Numbered from the stretch's first letter, positions 41,422 through 49,889 are shown. The stretch is DNA of 64,000 nt from Phreatobacter sp. (GCF_027532945.1 NZ_JAPZTZ010000008.1:78217-142216); one strand, 5' to 3'. Notes: a model not told the origin generated them from the letters alone. A program made the numbers and translations.

Positions 41422-42603
41422 ATGTTCATCCATTTCTTCCACGAGCTGAAGAAGGCCGGCGTACCCGTGACGGTGCGCGAATACCTGACGCTGATGGAGG
41501 CGCTCGACGCCGACATCATCGACCGGGCGCCGACCGACTTCTACTACCTCTCCCGCGCCACGCTGGTGAAGGACGAGCGCAACATCGACAAGTTCGACAA
41601 GGTCTTCGGCGCCACCTTCAAGGGCCTTGAGAGCCTCGCCGAGGGCCTCGAGGTCGACATTCCCGAGGAATGGCTGCGCAAGCTCACCGAGAAATTCCTC
41701 ACTGAGGAGGAGAAGGCCCAGATCGAGGCGCTCGGCGGCTGGGACAAGCTCATGGAGGCGCTGAAGAAGCGGCTCGAGGAGCAGAAGGGCCGCCACCAGG
41801 GCGGGTCGAAGTGGATCGGCACGGGCGGCACATCGCCCTTCGGCGCCTATGGCTACAATCCCGAAGGGGTGCGCATCGGCCAGGACGGCAACCGCAATTT
41901 CCGCGCCGTGAAGGTCTGGGACAAGCGCGAGTTCAAGGACTACGACGACCAGGTCGAGCTCGGCACCCGCAACATCAAGATGGCGCTGCGCCGCCTGCGC
42001 AAGTTCGCCCGCACCGGCTCGCCCGACGAGCTCGATCTCGACGGCACGATCCGCGAGACCGCCCGCCACGGCTATCTCGACGTGCAGATGCGGCCCGAGC
42101 GCCGTAACTCCATCAAGGTGCTGATCTTCTTCGACGTCGGCGGGTCGATGGACTGGCATATCCAGCTCTGCGAGGAGCTGTTCTCGGCCGCCAAGGCCGA
42201 GTTCAAGCACATGGAATACTTCTATTTCCACAACTGCCTTTACGAGAAGGTGTGGAAGAAGAACTCCCGCCGCTTCGACGATGTCACCCCGACCTGGGAC
42301 GTGCTGCACAAATACGGCAACGACTACAAGGTCATCTTCGTCGGCGACGCCTCGATGAGCCCGTATGAGATCATGCAGCCCGGCGGCTCGGTGGAGCATT
42401 TCAACGAGGAGGCCGGCGTCACCTGGATGAAGCGGGTCGGCTCCATCTACTCCTCCATGGTCTGGCTGAACCCGGTGAAGGAGAAGCACTGGGACTACAC
42501 CCACTCCATCGGCATGATGCGTGACGTGATGGAGCAGCGGATGTTCCCGCTCACCCTCGATGGCCTCGACAAGGCGATGAAGGAGCTGGTGCGCTCGCGC
42601 TGA
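41422..42603 (+). CDS. VWA-domain protein, CoxE-like
   Basis: A 393-residue cytoplasmic protein with a helical N-terminal half (FFHELKKAGVPVTVREYLTL) and a C-terminal von Willebrand A domain. The metal site reads FFDVGGSMDWH, so the usual DxSxS is DxGxS. Proteins of this type pair with MoxR ATPases in chaperone systems such as CO dehydrogenase maturation (CoxD/CoxE). Here the ATPase is at 38683, with four small genes in between. The client is unknown; an orphan molybdenum hydroxylase subunit is encoded 7 kb away and is one candidate. Confidence 0.9.
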   Translation: MFIHFFHELKKAGVPVTVREYLTLMEALDADIIDRAPTDFYYLSRATLVKDERNIDKFDKVFGATFKGLESLAEGLEVDIPEEWLRKLTEKFLTEEEKAQIEALGGWDKLMEALKKRLEEQKGRHQGGSKWIGTGGTSPFGAYGYNPEGVRIGQDGNRNFRAVKVWDKREFKDYDDQVELGTRNIKMALRRLRKFARTGSPDELDLDGTIRETARHGYLDVQMRPERRNSIKVLIFFDVGGSMDWHIQLCEELFSAAKAEFKHMEYFYFHNCLYEKVWKKNSRRFDDVTPTWDVLHKYGNDYKVIFVGDASMSPYEIMQPGGSVEHFNEEAGVTWMKRVGSIYSSMVWLNPVKEKHWDYTHSIGMMRDVMEQRMFPLTLDGLDKAMKELVRSR

Positions 42604-42618
42604 GCCCGGCCTGCGGCT

Positions 42619-43515
42619 TTAGAGCACCACGATTCCCGAGTGCTTCGCCTTGTCCTCGGGCTCCACATGGATGGTGATCTGCGCGTGGCCGACCTCGCCG
42701 CGGATCGCCTGTTCGAGCCGGTCGCAGATGGTGTGGGCCGATTCCACCGACATGGCGCCGGGCACGACGAGGTGGAACTCCAGGAAGGTCGTTTTGCCCG
42801 CCATGCGGCTCCGGAGGTCATGCGCCTCGATGGCGCCCTCGGCATTGGCGGAGATGAGCGCGCGGATCCGGTCGAGCTCGGATTCGGGCAGCGCCTTGTC
42901 CATGAGGCCGCCGACGCTGTCGCTCATCAGCTTCCAGCCCGCCCAGAGGATGTTCACCGCCACGATGGCGGCCAGCGCCGGATCGAGGATGGCCCAACCG
43001 GTGGCGGTGGCCAGCAGCACGCCGACGAGCACGCCGGCCGACGAGACCACGTCGGTGAGCAGGTGATGGCCGTCGGCGACGAGGGCAGGCGAGCGCAGGC
43101 GGCGCCCCTGCGAGACCAGCACCCAGCACCAGCCGGCATTGAGGAGGCCGGCGGCGCCGTTGACCATCAGGCCCATCGTGTCGCCGGTGAGCGGCTTCGG
43201 TTCGCGGAAGCCCTGCCAGGCCTCGTGGAGGATGAGGATGGCCGCCACCACGATGAACACGCCGACGATGACGGCGGAGAAGTATTCGACCTTGCCGTGG
43301 CCATAAGGGTGGTCCTTGTCGGCCGGGCGGCCACTGGTCCGCACCGCCAGTGCCGCCACGATGGCCGTAACAACATTGACGATACTTTCCAGCGCATCCG
43401 AATAGAGCGCGATCGATCCGGTGAGGACGAAGGCCAGATACTTGAGCGCGAGCACCGCAACGCCAATAACGATGCTCATCAGCGCGATAAACTGGACACG
43501 ATCTATTTTGGCCAT
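42619..43515 (-). CDS. Cation diffusion facilitator (CDF) metal exporter
   Basis: A 298-residue inner-membrane proton-coupled exporter of divalent metals. Six helices are followed by a cytoplasmic domain. Metal-site motifs are IALYSDALESIVN in TM2 and VADGHHLLTDVVSS in TM5, with the loop HPYGHGKVEYFSA. The C-terminal dimer domain includes LEFHLVVPGAMSVESAH. The ATG at 43515 (MAKIDRVQFIALM) is clear despite a longer open frame. Exact metal (Zn, Fe, Co or Mn) cannot be fixed. Confidence 0.9.
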   Translation of the reverse strand: MAKIDRVQFIALMSIVIGVAVLALKYLAFVLTGSIALYSDALESIVNVVTAIVAALAVRTSGRPADKDHPYGHGKVEYFSAVIVGVFIVVAAILILHEAWQGFREPKPLTGDTMGLMVNGAAGLLNAGWCWVLVSQGRRLRSPALVADGHHLLTDVVSSAGVLVGVLLATATGWAILDPALAAIVAVNILWAGWKLMSDSVGGLMDKALPESELDRIRALISANAEGAIEAHDLRSRMAGKTTFLEFHLVVPGAMSVESAHTICDRLEQAIRGEVGHAQITIHVEPEDKAKHSGIVVL

Positions 43516-43708
43516 GCGCGCCGTCCTCTCTGCGGGTGCACCTAACAGATCGCGCCACGGAAAGCCATAGACGGCCAATACATGCAAATCGCTCGCAATC
43601 GCGGCGCAGGCATGACATCCGGCAAGCCACCCGCACCCGCCATCCCGGCGCGGCATCCATGCACAGCGCGGCCTTGCGCGATCGCGAGACGCCCGCTCAT
43701 GATCGATC

Positions 43709-43717
43709 AACGATCGT
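43709..43717. promoter_or_regulatory. Operator-like motif AACGATCGT before the FAH gene
   Basis: AACGATCGT is identical to the core of the palindrome in front of the XRE-cupin regulator (46248-46261). It lies 26 bp upstream of the FAH-family start, within a larger ATC/GAT-rich stretch. It may mark this gene as a target of that regulator. Confidence 0.35.
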
Positions 43718-43742
43718 GCAACAACAAAGGGGAGGACGGATC

Positions 43743-44588
43743 GTGAAACTCGTTCGCTACGGCGCCAAGGGTAAGGAAAAGCCTGGCCTCGTCGATCCCG
43801 ACGGCAAGATCCGCGATCTGTCGTCGGTGGTGCCAGACATCGCCGGCGCCGCGCTCGGCAAGAAGACGCTCGCCAAGATCGCCAAGGCGAACTGGGAGAA
43901 GTTGCCGCTGGTGAAGGGCAAGCCGCGCTATGGCGCCTGCGTCGGGGACGTCGGCAACTTCATCGCCGTCGGCCTCAACTATGCCGACCACGCCGCCGAG
44001 ACGGGCGCCGCCATTCCCACCGAGCCGATCCTCTTCAACAAGGCGCGCTCCTGCATCGTCGGCCCGAACGACGACGTCATGCTGCCGAAGAAGTCGGTGA
44101 AGACCGACTGGGAGATCGAGCTCGCCATCGTCATCGGCGAGCGCGCCCGCTACGTCTCCAAGAAGGACGCGCTCTCCGTCGTCGCCGGCTTCTGCATCTG
44201 CAACGACGTCTCCGAGCGCGAATACCAGATCGAGCGCGGCGGCCAGTGGATGAAGGGCAAGGGTTGCGAGACCTTCGGGCCCCTCGGCCCCTGGCTTGTC
44301 ACCACCGACGAGATCAAGGACGTGCAGAACCTCGGCATGTGGCTCGACGTCAACGGCGCGCGCATGCAGACCGGCTCGACCAAGACCATGATCTTCGACG
44401 TGAAGACCATCGTCTCCTACGTCTCCGAATTCATGGTTCTGGAGCCCGGCGACGTCATCACCACCGGCACGCCGCCCGGCGTCGGCCTCGGCATGAAGCC
44501 GCCGAAGTTCCTCAAGGCCGGCGACGTCATGACGCTCGGCATCGAGGGCCTCGGCGAGCAGAAGCAGAAGGTCATCGCCTGGCAGTGA
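43743..44588 (+). CDS. Fumarylacetoacetate hydrolase (FAH) family enzyme
   Basis: A 281-residue cytoplasmic metal-dependent enzyme. Family motifs are VGLNYADHAAETG, PILFNKARSCIVGPND, DWEIELAIVIGERAR (with the metal-binding E-x-E), ICNDVSEREYQ and GDVITTGTPPGVGLGMKPP. Members act as acylpyruvate hydrolases, hydratases or ureidoglycolate lyases; the substrate cannot be decided here. The start is GTG at 43743, with GGGGAGGA upstream. Independent of its neighbours except that the EamA gene starts 43 bp downstream. Confidence 0.9.
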   Translation: MKLVRYGAKGKEKPGLVDPDGKIRDLSSVVPDIAGAALGKKTLAKIAKANWEKLPLVKGKPRYGACVGDVGNFIAVGLNYADHAAETGAAIPTEPILFNKARSCIVGPNDDVMLPKKSVKTDWEIELAIVIGERARYVSKKDALSVVAGFCICNDVSEREYQIERGGQWMKGKGCETFGPLGPWLVTTDEIKDVQNLGMWLDVNGARMQTGSTKTMIFDVKTIVSYVSEFMVLEPGDVITTGTPPGVGLGMKPPKFLKAGDVMTLGIEGLGEQKQKVIAWQ

Positions 44589-44631
44589 CCGGACCGGCGG
44601 GCGTGCCCTGACCGGCCGCCCGCCTGCCCTG

Positions 44632-45495
44632 ATGCCCCCTGCCCTCGCGCTCGGCGCGCTCACCACGGCCGCGATGGTCGCCTTCGCGGCGAATTCCATC
44701 CTCGCGCGCCTGGCGCTCGCCTCAGGCTCCATCGACGATCTCGGCTATACCGGCTGGCGCCTCGCCTCCGGGGCGGTGACGCTCGTCCTCGTGCTGCGGC
44801 TCCTGGAACGTGACCGCCCTCTCCTGCCGCTGGCGGGAAGCCGGCCGCAGGCCGTGGCGCTCTTCGGCTATGCCGTCCTCTTCTCGATCGCCTATCTTTG
44901 GCTCGGCGCAGCGGTCGGGGCCATCGTGCTCTTCGGCGCGGTCCAGGCCGGGATGATCGGCCGCGCGCTCGTTGCGGGCGACCGGCCGGGGCTGGTGGAA
45001 ATCGGAGGGCTCACGCTCGCCTTCGCCGCCCTTGTGTGGCTGGTCTCGCCCGCAGTGGCAGCGCCCCCGCCCATGGGCATCTTCGTCATGGCCCTGTCGG
45101 GTCTGTGCTGGGCGGCCTATTCGCTGCTCGGCCGCGGGTCGACGCGACCCGTCGCCGACACCGCCGGCAACTTCGTCCGCTGCCTGCCCGCGGGCCTCGG
45201 GCTGATGGCCTGGAGCCAGGTGACGGCTGCGCCCTCGGCCTTCGGCATCGCCTGCGCCATCGCGTCCGGCGCCATCGCCTCGGGGCTCGGCTATGCGGTC
45301 TGGTATCGCGTGCTGCCGCGCCTGTCGCGGGTCACCGCGGCGTCTGTCCAGCTGACGGTTCCTGCGATTGCCGCCGCCGGCGCAGTGCTGCTGCTGGCCG
45401 AGCCGCTAACGCTGCGTCTTGTGCTGGCGAGCGCTGCCATCATCGCCGGCATGGCGGTGACGGTGGTCGCGGGCGAACGCCGCCGCCGCGGCTGA
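44632..45495 (+). CDS. EamA/DMT-family transporter
   Basis: A 287-residue protein with about ten membrane helices in two EamA repeats (FAANSILARLALASGSIDDL at the start; FGIACAIASGAIASGLGYAV and VPAIAAAGAVLLLAEPLTLR in the second half). Probable metabolite exporter of unknown substrate, second of three such paralogues here. Likely co-transcribed with the FAH gene 43 bp upstream and closed by a hairpin at 45519. Confidence 0.87.
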   Translation: MPPALALGALTTAAMVAFAANSILARLALASGSIDDLGYTGWRLASGAVTLVLVLRLLERDRPLLPLAGSRPQAVALFGYAVLFSIAYLWLGAAVGAIVLFGAVQAGMIGRALVAGDRPGLVEIGGLTLAFAALVWLVSPAVAAPPPMGIFVMALSGLCWAAYSLLGRGSTRPVADTAGNFVRCLPAGLGLMAWSQVTAAPSAFGIACAIASGAIASGLGYAVWYRVLPRLSRVTAASVQLTVPAIAAAGAVLLLAEPLTLRLVLASAAIIAGMAVTVVAGERRRRG

Positions 45496-45518
45496 ATCAC
45501 TCTGCGAGGAGATTGAAT

Positions 45519-45542
45519 CTCGCTCTCAACGCGAGGGCTTTT
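45519..45542 (+). terminator. Terminator after the FAH-EamA unit
   Basis: Stem CTCGC / GCGAG with a 7-base loop, then GGCTTTT, 24 bp after the EamA stop. Confidence 0.45.
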
Positions 45543-45606
45543 CGGATTCGTTTTCAGCGAGATGCGGGCGCGGCATGAATCATCGCGCGATGCCGCGCGG
45601 CGCGCA

Positions 45607-46221
45607 TCACTCCATCACCGCGGCCTTGAGGATGCAGACCATGACGGCATGGGCCGGCGTCGTGCCGCGGTTGCGGATGACGTGGCGACCATCGCAGCGG
45701 TAGCGCGCGCTCTCGCCGGGGCCGACCACCTCGACGCGATCCGCGACCTCGACGGTCAGTTCGCCGGAGAGCACCGACAGGCTCTCGATGGAGCCGCGCT
45801 GGTGGCCGTCGCTCTCCAGCACCCCGCCGGGGTCGCACTGGAAGTCGTACCACTGCAGCCATTCCACCGTCTTGATCCAGCCGATGATCGACAGCCGGCA
45901 CTTGCCGTCGTCCGAGACGAGCAGCGGCGTATCGGCACGCGACAGCTTCTCAAGGAACGGCTCCTCGGTGGCGGTGGCGAGCACCCGCTCGATGGAGACG
46001 TCCAGCGCCTGGCTGAGGCGCCAGATGGTGGCAAGGGTCGGGTTGGTCTCGTTGCGCTCGATCTGGCTGATGATCGACTTGGCGACGCCCGACTGCTCCG
46101 ACAGCTCCGACAGCGACAGGTTGTAGGCCTTGCGCAAGCGCTGCACCGTCTTGCCGAGATTGCCCGACAGGACATGGGCTCCCGCGTCGAGCTCGGTCTT
46201 TTTCGGATCGCGGTCGGCCAT
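45607..46221 (-). CDS. XRE-family regulator with C-terminal cupin
   Basis: A 204-residue DNA-binding regulator. A helix-turn-helix at ~25-80 (LRKAYNLSLSELSEQSGVAK then SIISQIERNETNPTLATIWR) is followed by a cupin ligand domain (~110-200, ESLSVLSGELTVEVADRVEV, VVGPGESARYRCDGRHVIRN). This PuuR/SutR-like architecture usually controls small-molecule catabolism or transport. The ATG at 46221 is chosen. A perfect 14-bp palindrome lies 27 bp upstream, suggesting autoregulation. Confidence 0.9.
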   Translation of the reverse strand: MADRDPKKTELDAGAHVLSGNLGKTVQRLRKAYNLSLSELSEQSGVAKSIISQIERNETNPTLATIWRLSQALDVSIERVLATATEEPFLEKLSRADTPLLVSDDGKCRLSIIGWIKTVEWLQWYDFQCDPGGVLESDGHQRGSIESLSVLSGELTVEVADRVEVVGPGESARYRCDGRHVIRNRGTTPAHAVMVCILKAAVME

Positions 46222-46247
46222 GGGAAAGGGGCACCCGGACGGAGTGA

Positions 46248-46261
46248 CGAACGATCGTTCG
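46248..46261. promoter_or_regulatory. Putative operator of the XRE-cupin regulator
   Basis: CGAACGATCGTTCG, a perfect 14-bp palindrome in the 83-bp gap between the TRAP solute-binding gene and the regulator, 27 bp before the regulator start. Its core AACGATCGT recurs upstream of the FAH gene. Confidence 0.55.
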
Positions 46262-46304
46262 ATCTTAAGGACAGCCTCGCTGCGGTGCAAGGTGAGCGCG
46301 CCGG

Positions 46305-47375
46305 TCAGACCTCCCGCGCGCCGAGCGCCGCATGGGTCGACACGCGCGTCCAGGGTGCGATGCGCGCCTGGAACGCCGCATAGCTCTCCGCGACGCGGCC
46401 TGCCATGGGGCTGCGCGTGCTGAGGTCGCGCTGCAGGTCAGCCGCCTGTCGGCGCGCCTGCTGCACCAGCGCCGCCGGGAAGCCGCGCAGCTTGACGCCG
46501 TGGATGCCGACCAGCGTCGTCAGCGCCTCCATGTTGAGGACCTCGATCTCGGCCAGCGCCACCGCCTGCTCCGCCTCGCTCGCGACCTCGACGATGGCCT
46601 TGAGGTCGGCCGGCAGGCCGTCCCACAGCGCCTTGTTGATGACGAGTTCGCTCGAGCCGTTGGGCTTGTTGAAGCCCGGGGCGTAGTAGAACGGCGCAAC
46701 GCGCCAGAGGCCGAGCTGGATGTCAGAGCCCGGCGCGGTGAACTCCGCGCCATCGACGGCACCGCGCTCCAGCGCCGGATAGATGTCGCCCGGCGGCACG
46801 GCAATGGCCGTGGCCCCCAGCCGCTGGAACAGTTCGGCCCCGAGCCCGACCATGCGGATGGTCAGGCCCTTCACGTCCTCGGCCGACTGGATCTCGCGGC
46901 GGAACCAGCCGCCCATGGAGACGCCGGTATTGCCGCCGAGCAGCGGCTTCACGCCGAAGCGCTCGGAGGCCGCATCCCACAGCGCCTGACCGCCGCCCTT
47001 CAGCACCCAGGCATTGTGCTCAGGCGGTGTCAGGCCAAAGGGCACGGTGGTGAAGAACGCGAGCGCCGGCTCGCGGCCGATGGCGAAGAAGGAGGCGGAG
47101 TGGCCGAGCTCCACCGTGCGGTTGCCCACCGCCTCGTGGACGGCGAAAGCGGGCACGACCTCGCCGGCGGCAAAGACCTGCACCTCGATCCGACCGCCGG
47201 AGAGGTTGCGGATGCGGTCGGCAATGCGCTGGGCGGAGAAGGACGGGCCGGGCAGTGTCTTCGGCCAGGACGTCACCATGCGCCATCGCAGCGGCGTCTG
47301 GGCCGAGGCGATGGCGGGAGCGGCCAGGAGGCCGGCGGCGCCGGCAGCGAGAGCGGAACGGCGGGTCGGGATCAT
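46305..47375 (-). CDS. TRAP-type solute-binding protein, TakP-like, with Tat-like signal
   Basis: A 356-residue periplasmic binding protein of a TRAP transporter. The N-terminus IPTRRSALAAGAAGLLAAPA with AIASAQ is a twin-arginine-like signal. The body (WRMVTSWPKTLPGPSFSAQR, VFAAGEVVPAFAVHEAVGNR, NTGVSMGGWFRREIQSAEDV, VAPFYYAPGFNKPNGSSELV) resembles TakP, which binds 2-oxo acids. No DctQ or DctM membrane subunits are adjacent. The ATG lies one base after the thiD stop, so it should be part of the TPP-riboswitch-controlled transcript. A start at 47390 inside thiD is also possible. Confidence 0.9.
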   Translation of the reverse strand: MIPTRRSALAAGAAGLLAAPAIASAQTPLRWRMVTSWPKTLPGPSFSAQRIADRIRNLSGGRIEVQVFAAGEVVPAFAVHEAVGNRTVELGHSASFFAIGREPALAFFTTVPFGLTPPEHNAWVLKGGGQALWDAASERFGVKPLLGGNTGVSMGGWFRREIQSAEDVKGLTIRMVGLGAELFQRLGATAIAVPPGDIYPALERGAVDGAEFTAPGSDIQLGLWRVAPFYYAPGFNKPNGSSELVINKALWDGLPADLKAIVEVASEAEQAVALAEIEVLNMEALTTLVGIHGVKLRGFPAALVQQARRQAADLQRDLSTRSPMAGRVAESYAAFQARIAPWTRVSTHAALGAREV

Positions 47376-47376
47376 A

Positions 47377-48174
47377 TCACCACCAGGCATGAAAATGATG
47401 GGTCGGTCCGTGGCCGGAGCCGATGGAAAGGCGGTCGGAGGCGGCAATGGCTTTCGTGACGTAATCCTTGGCCTCCGAGACGGCCTGCCCCAGCGGGAAA
47501 CCCTTGGCGAGGCCCGCGGCGATGGCCGAGGACAGGGTGCAGCCAGTCCCGTGGGTGTTGCGGGTGGCAATCCGCGGCGCTTCCAGCCGGACCGCCCCTT
47601 CGCGCATCACCAGCAGGTCGACGCTGGTCTCGCCGCTGCCGTGGCCGCCCTTCATCAGCACGGCCGGTGCGCCGAGGGTGATGAGCTTCTGCCCCTGCGC
47701 CAGCATGTCCTCCTCACGCAGCGCCACCGGCTGATCGAGAAGTGCCGCAGCCTCCAGCAGGTTCGGCGTCACCACGACAGCGCGCGGCAGCAGCAACCGC
47801 TTCAGCGCCGAGATGGCGACGGGGTTCAGCAACCGGTCGCCGGAGGTCGCGACCATCACCGGGTCCAGCACAACCGCTTTGACGCCGTGGCGGTCGAGGC
47901 CGGCGGCCACCGCCTCGATCACCGGCACCTGCGAGAGCATGCCGATCTTCACCGCGCCGACCGCGAGGTCGGAGAAGACCGAATCCATCTGCGCGGCGAT
48001 GAAAGCCGCCGGCACGTCGTGGATGGCCTGCACACCCCGCGTGTTCTGCGCGGTGAGCGCAGTGATGACGCTCGCGCCATAGACGCCGAGGGCGGAGAAG
48101 GTCTTGAGGTCAGCTTGGATGCCGGCGCCGCCGCCGGAATCCGAGCCCGCGATGGTCACGGCGATGGCGGTCAT
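47377..48174 (-). CDS. thiD: Hydroxymethylpyrimidine/phosphomethylpyrimidine kinase
   Basis: A 265-residue cytoplasmic kinase that phosphorylates HMP and HMP-P in thiamine biosynthesis and salvage. Ribokinase-fold motifs are [54 protein letters not shown] region and [20 protein letters not shown]. Its ATG overlaps the thiM stop by 4 bases (ATGA), so the two are coupled. Confidence 0.95.
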   Translation of the reverse strand: MTAIAVTIAGSDSGGGAGIQADLKTFSALGVYGASVITALTAQNTRGVQAIHDVPAAFIAAQMDSVFSDLAVGAVKIGMLSQVPVIEAVAAGLDRHGVKAVVLDPVMVATSGDRLLNPVAISALKRLLLPRAVVVTPNLLEAAALLDQPVALREEDMLAQGQKLITLGAPAVLMKGGHGSGETSVDLLVMREGAVRLEAPRIATRNTHGTGCTLSSAIAAGLAKGFPLGQAVSEAKDYVTKAIAASDRLSIGSGHGPTHHFHAWW

Positions 48175-48977
48175 GAAGCGTCTCCTCGCGTGAGGACGGT
48201 GATGCGCGCTCCGTCCGCGAGGGCGTCGGGGGTGAGCGCGTCGAGCGCGTCGAGATAGGCGATGGCGAAGCTGCCGGGCCCCTTGGGCGTCCGCGCAGCA
48301 ACCTCCCCGGCAAGGCCGAGGACGGCGAGGGCTGCGGCGGTCGCAACCAGCGGCGTGGCGCAGACCGACAGGAAGGCGGTGGTGATAGCGGCACCGGCGC
48401 AGCCCATGGCGGTGACGCGCGCCATCAGCGGATGTCCGTTGGCGATTGCGAAGCCCGGCGACCCATCCGTCACCCAGTCGGCCTCCCCGGTCACGGCGAC
48501 GACCGTGCCGAGCCGTCCGGCAAGGGCCGCGGCGCCATCCCCCGGCGCCAGCGCGGCGATCTCGGCGGCATTGGCGCGGATGACCGTCGGACGGCGCGCC
48601 GCGATCTCTCGCGCGAAGGCCGCCCGCGGCGGCGAGCGATCGACGAAGACCGGGTCGAGCAGCCAGGGCCGGCCTGCTCCAGCCGTGGCGTCGATGGCCG
48701 TTGCGATCACGGCCCGCCGCTCCGGCTCCAGCGTGCCGAGATTGACGAGCAGCCCGTCGGCGCTGCCGGCAAAGGCGGCGATCTCGTCGGGCGAGGTGGT
48801 CATGGAGGGCACTGCGCCGATGGCGAGCAGCGCGTTGGCGGTGTAGGCCTGCGCCACCGAATTGGTGATGCAGTGGATGCGCGGCCGGCGCGCGCGGATG
48901 GCGGCAAGGCCAGCTTGCGCGGCGGCAATGACAGTGTGGGGTGACAGGACTTCCCCGGACGGGGGCAGGGCATCCAT
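48171..48977 (-). CDS. thiM: Hydroxyethylthiazole kinase
   Basis: A 268-residue kinase that salvages the thiazole moiety of thiamine. Motifs are [44 protein letters not shown] and [17 protein letters not shown]. In that last motif the catalytic Cys of the usual G-x-G-C region is present. An ATG at 48998 lies inside the riboswitch's conserved 3' arm and would be wrong; the ATG at 48977 has GGAGGA upstream. First gene of thiM-thiD-TRAP. Confidence 0.94.
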   Translation of the reverse strand: MDALPPSGEVLSPHTVIAAAQAGLAAIRARRPRIHCITNSVAQAYTANALLAIGAVPSMTTSPDEIAAFAGSADGLLVNLGTLEPERRAVIATAIDATAGAGRPWLLDPVFVDRSPPRAAFAREIAARRPTVIRANAAEIAALAPGDGAAALAGRLGTVVAVTGEADWVTDGSPGFAIANGHPLMARVTAMGCAGAAITTAFLSVCATPLVATAAALAVLGLAGEVAARTPKGPGSFAIAYLDALDALTPDALADGARITVLTRGDAS

Positions 48978-48984
48978 CTCGGTT

Positions 48985-49062
48985 TCCTCCGCCGGCATGA
49001 CCCGGATCAGGTGCGACGGGTTGGCCGTGACCGGCCTCTCAGCCCCTGAGGGGCACCCCGAC
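48985..49062 (-). promoter_or_regulatory. TPP riboswitch (THI element)
   Basis: On the minus strand the conserved pieces appear in order: GGGGTGCCC, GGCTGAGAGG, AACCCGTCGCACCTGATCC, GGGTCATGCCGGCGGAGGAA. The CTGAGA (49042-49037) and the ACCTGATC...ATGCC arm are diagnostic. The 3' end runs into the GGAGGA ribosome-binding site of thiM, so ligand binding probably blocks translation initiation. Thiamine pyrophosphate should switch off thiM, thiD and the following TRAP gene. Confidence 0.93.
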
Positions 49063-49199
49063 GAGATGCCTCAAAAGCTAGGCCAAGCGCTTCGCCGGCG
49101 CAAGGGAGGCGGTCGCCGTGTGGCAACCAGCACGTGAGGGGATGACGCGCGGCGGCTTTGGTGGCATGTCAGGCCGTCCCAGCGCGCGAGGGGTCCGCC

Positions 49200-49436
49200 A
49201 TGATCGCCTTCTTCGTCCAGATCAAATGCCAGCTCGGCAAGGCCTATGAGGTCGCCGCCGCCCTCGCCGATCGCGAGATCGCCTCGGAAATCTATTCGAC
49301 CGCCGGCAATTTCGACCTGCTGGTGAAGTTCTATGTCGAGCCCGGCACCGATATCGGCCATTTCGTCAATGAGAAGGTCCAGCTGATCCCGGGGATCCAG
49401 GACACCCACACGATCATCACGTTCAAGGCGTTCTGA
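49200..49436 (+). CDS. Stand-alone Lrp/AsnC ligand-binding (RAM) domain protein
   Basis: A 78-residue protein consisting only of the effector-binding domain of Lrp/AsnC regulators (IAFFVQIKCQLGKAYEVAAA, IYSTAGNFDLLVKFYVEPGT, IQDTHTIITFKAF). It has no helix-turn-helix. Such proteins form oligomers that bind amino acids, but their role is generally unclear. The ATG at 49200 is favoured over an upstream start at 49158. Confidence 0.85.
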   Translation: MIAFFVQIKCQLGKAYEVAAALADREIASEIYSTAGNFDLLVKFYVEPGTDIGHFVNEKVQLIPGIQDTHTIITFKAF

Positions 49437-49456
49437 TCTGCAAGGCGTTCTGAGAG

Positions 49457-49741
49457 CTATTTCGGCCGCTGCTGCCACAGCTGCCAGACGCCGAAGGCGA
49501 GCGTCACCATCCCCGCATACCAGAGAACCGGCACGTAGCGCGGAACGCTGCCGCGGATGTTCGCCTGGAAGAAGCTGCATTCCGGCGTCGCAAAGCCGAT
49601 GCAGGCGACCTTGAGGCCGAGGAGCCCGAAGGCGCCGCCATACTGGGCGTAATAGGCGAACCACCACGCCACCGCCGCCACGCAGAAGGCGAGGCCGACA
49701 TAGATGGCGGGGGGAGTCGGGTTTCGGTCGTCCTCGGACAT
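49457..49741 (-). CDS. Small hypothetical membrane protein
   Basis: A 94-residue protein with two or three hydrophobic segments (IYVGLAFCVAAVAWWFAYYA; VPVLWYAGMVTLAFGVWQLW) and a conserved-looking middle containing two cysteines (KVACIGFATPECSFFQANI). Not recognised. It converges on the RAM gene and is divergent from the molybdenum hydroxylase gene. Confidence 0.6.
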   Translation of the reverse strand: MSEDDRNPTPPAIYVGLAFCVAAVAWWFAYYAQYGGAFGLLGLKVACIGFATPECSFFQANIRGSVPRYVPVLWYAGMVTLAFGVWQLWQQRPK

Positions 49742-49889
49742 GCACGGCTCCGGCTGACGGGTCCCTTCCTACGACAGCACCAGCCGATCGGGCCAGCCGT
49801 CACCGCATTGCGACCGTGCAGTCCTTCCATCTTGCCTCGCCCCCTGGAAGCGTTCCATTCTCCCACCCGAGTTCCCCGGAGCACGTGAC

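Noticed and set aside
46305..47375. TRAP gene as a complete TRAP transporter locus
   Set aside because: Only the solute-binding protein is present; neighbours on both sides are unrelated to DctQ or DctM.
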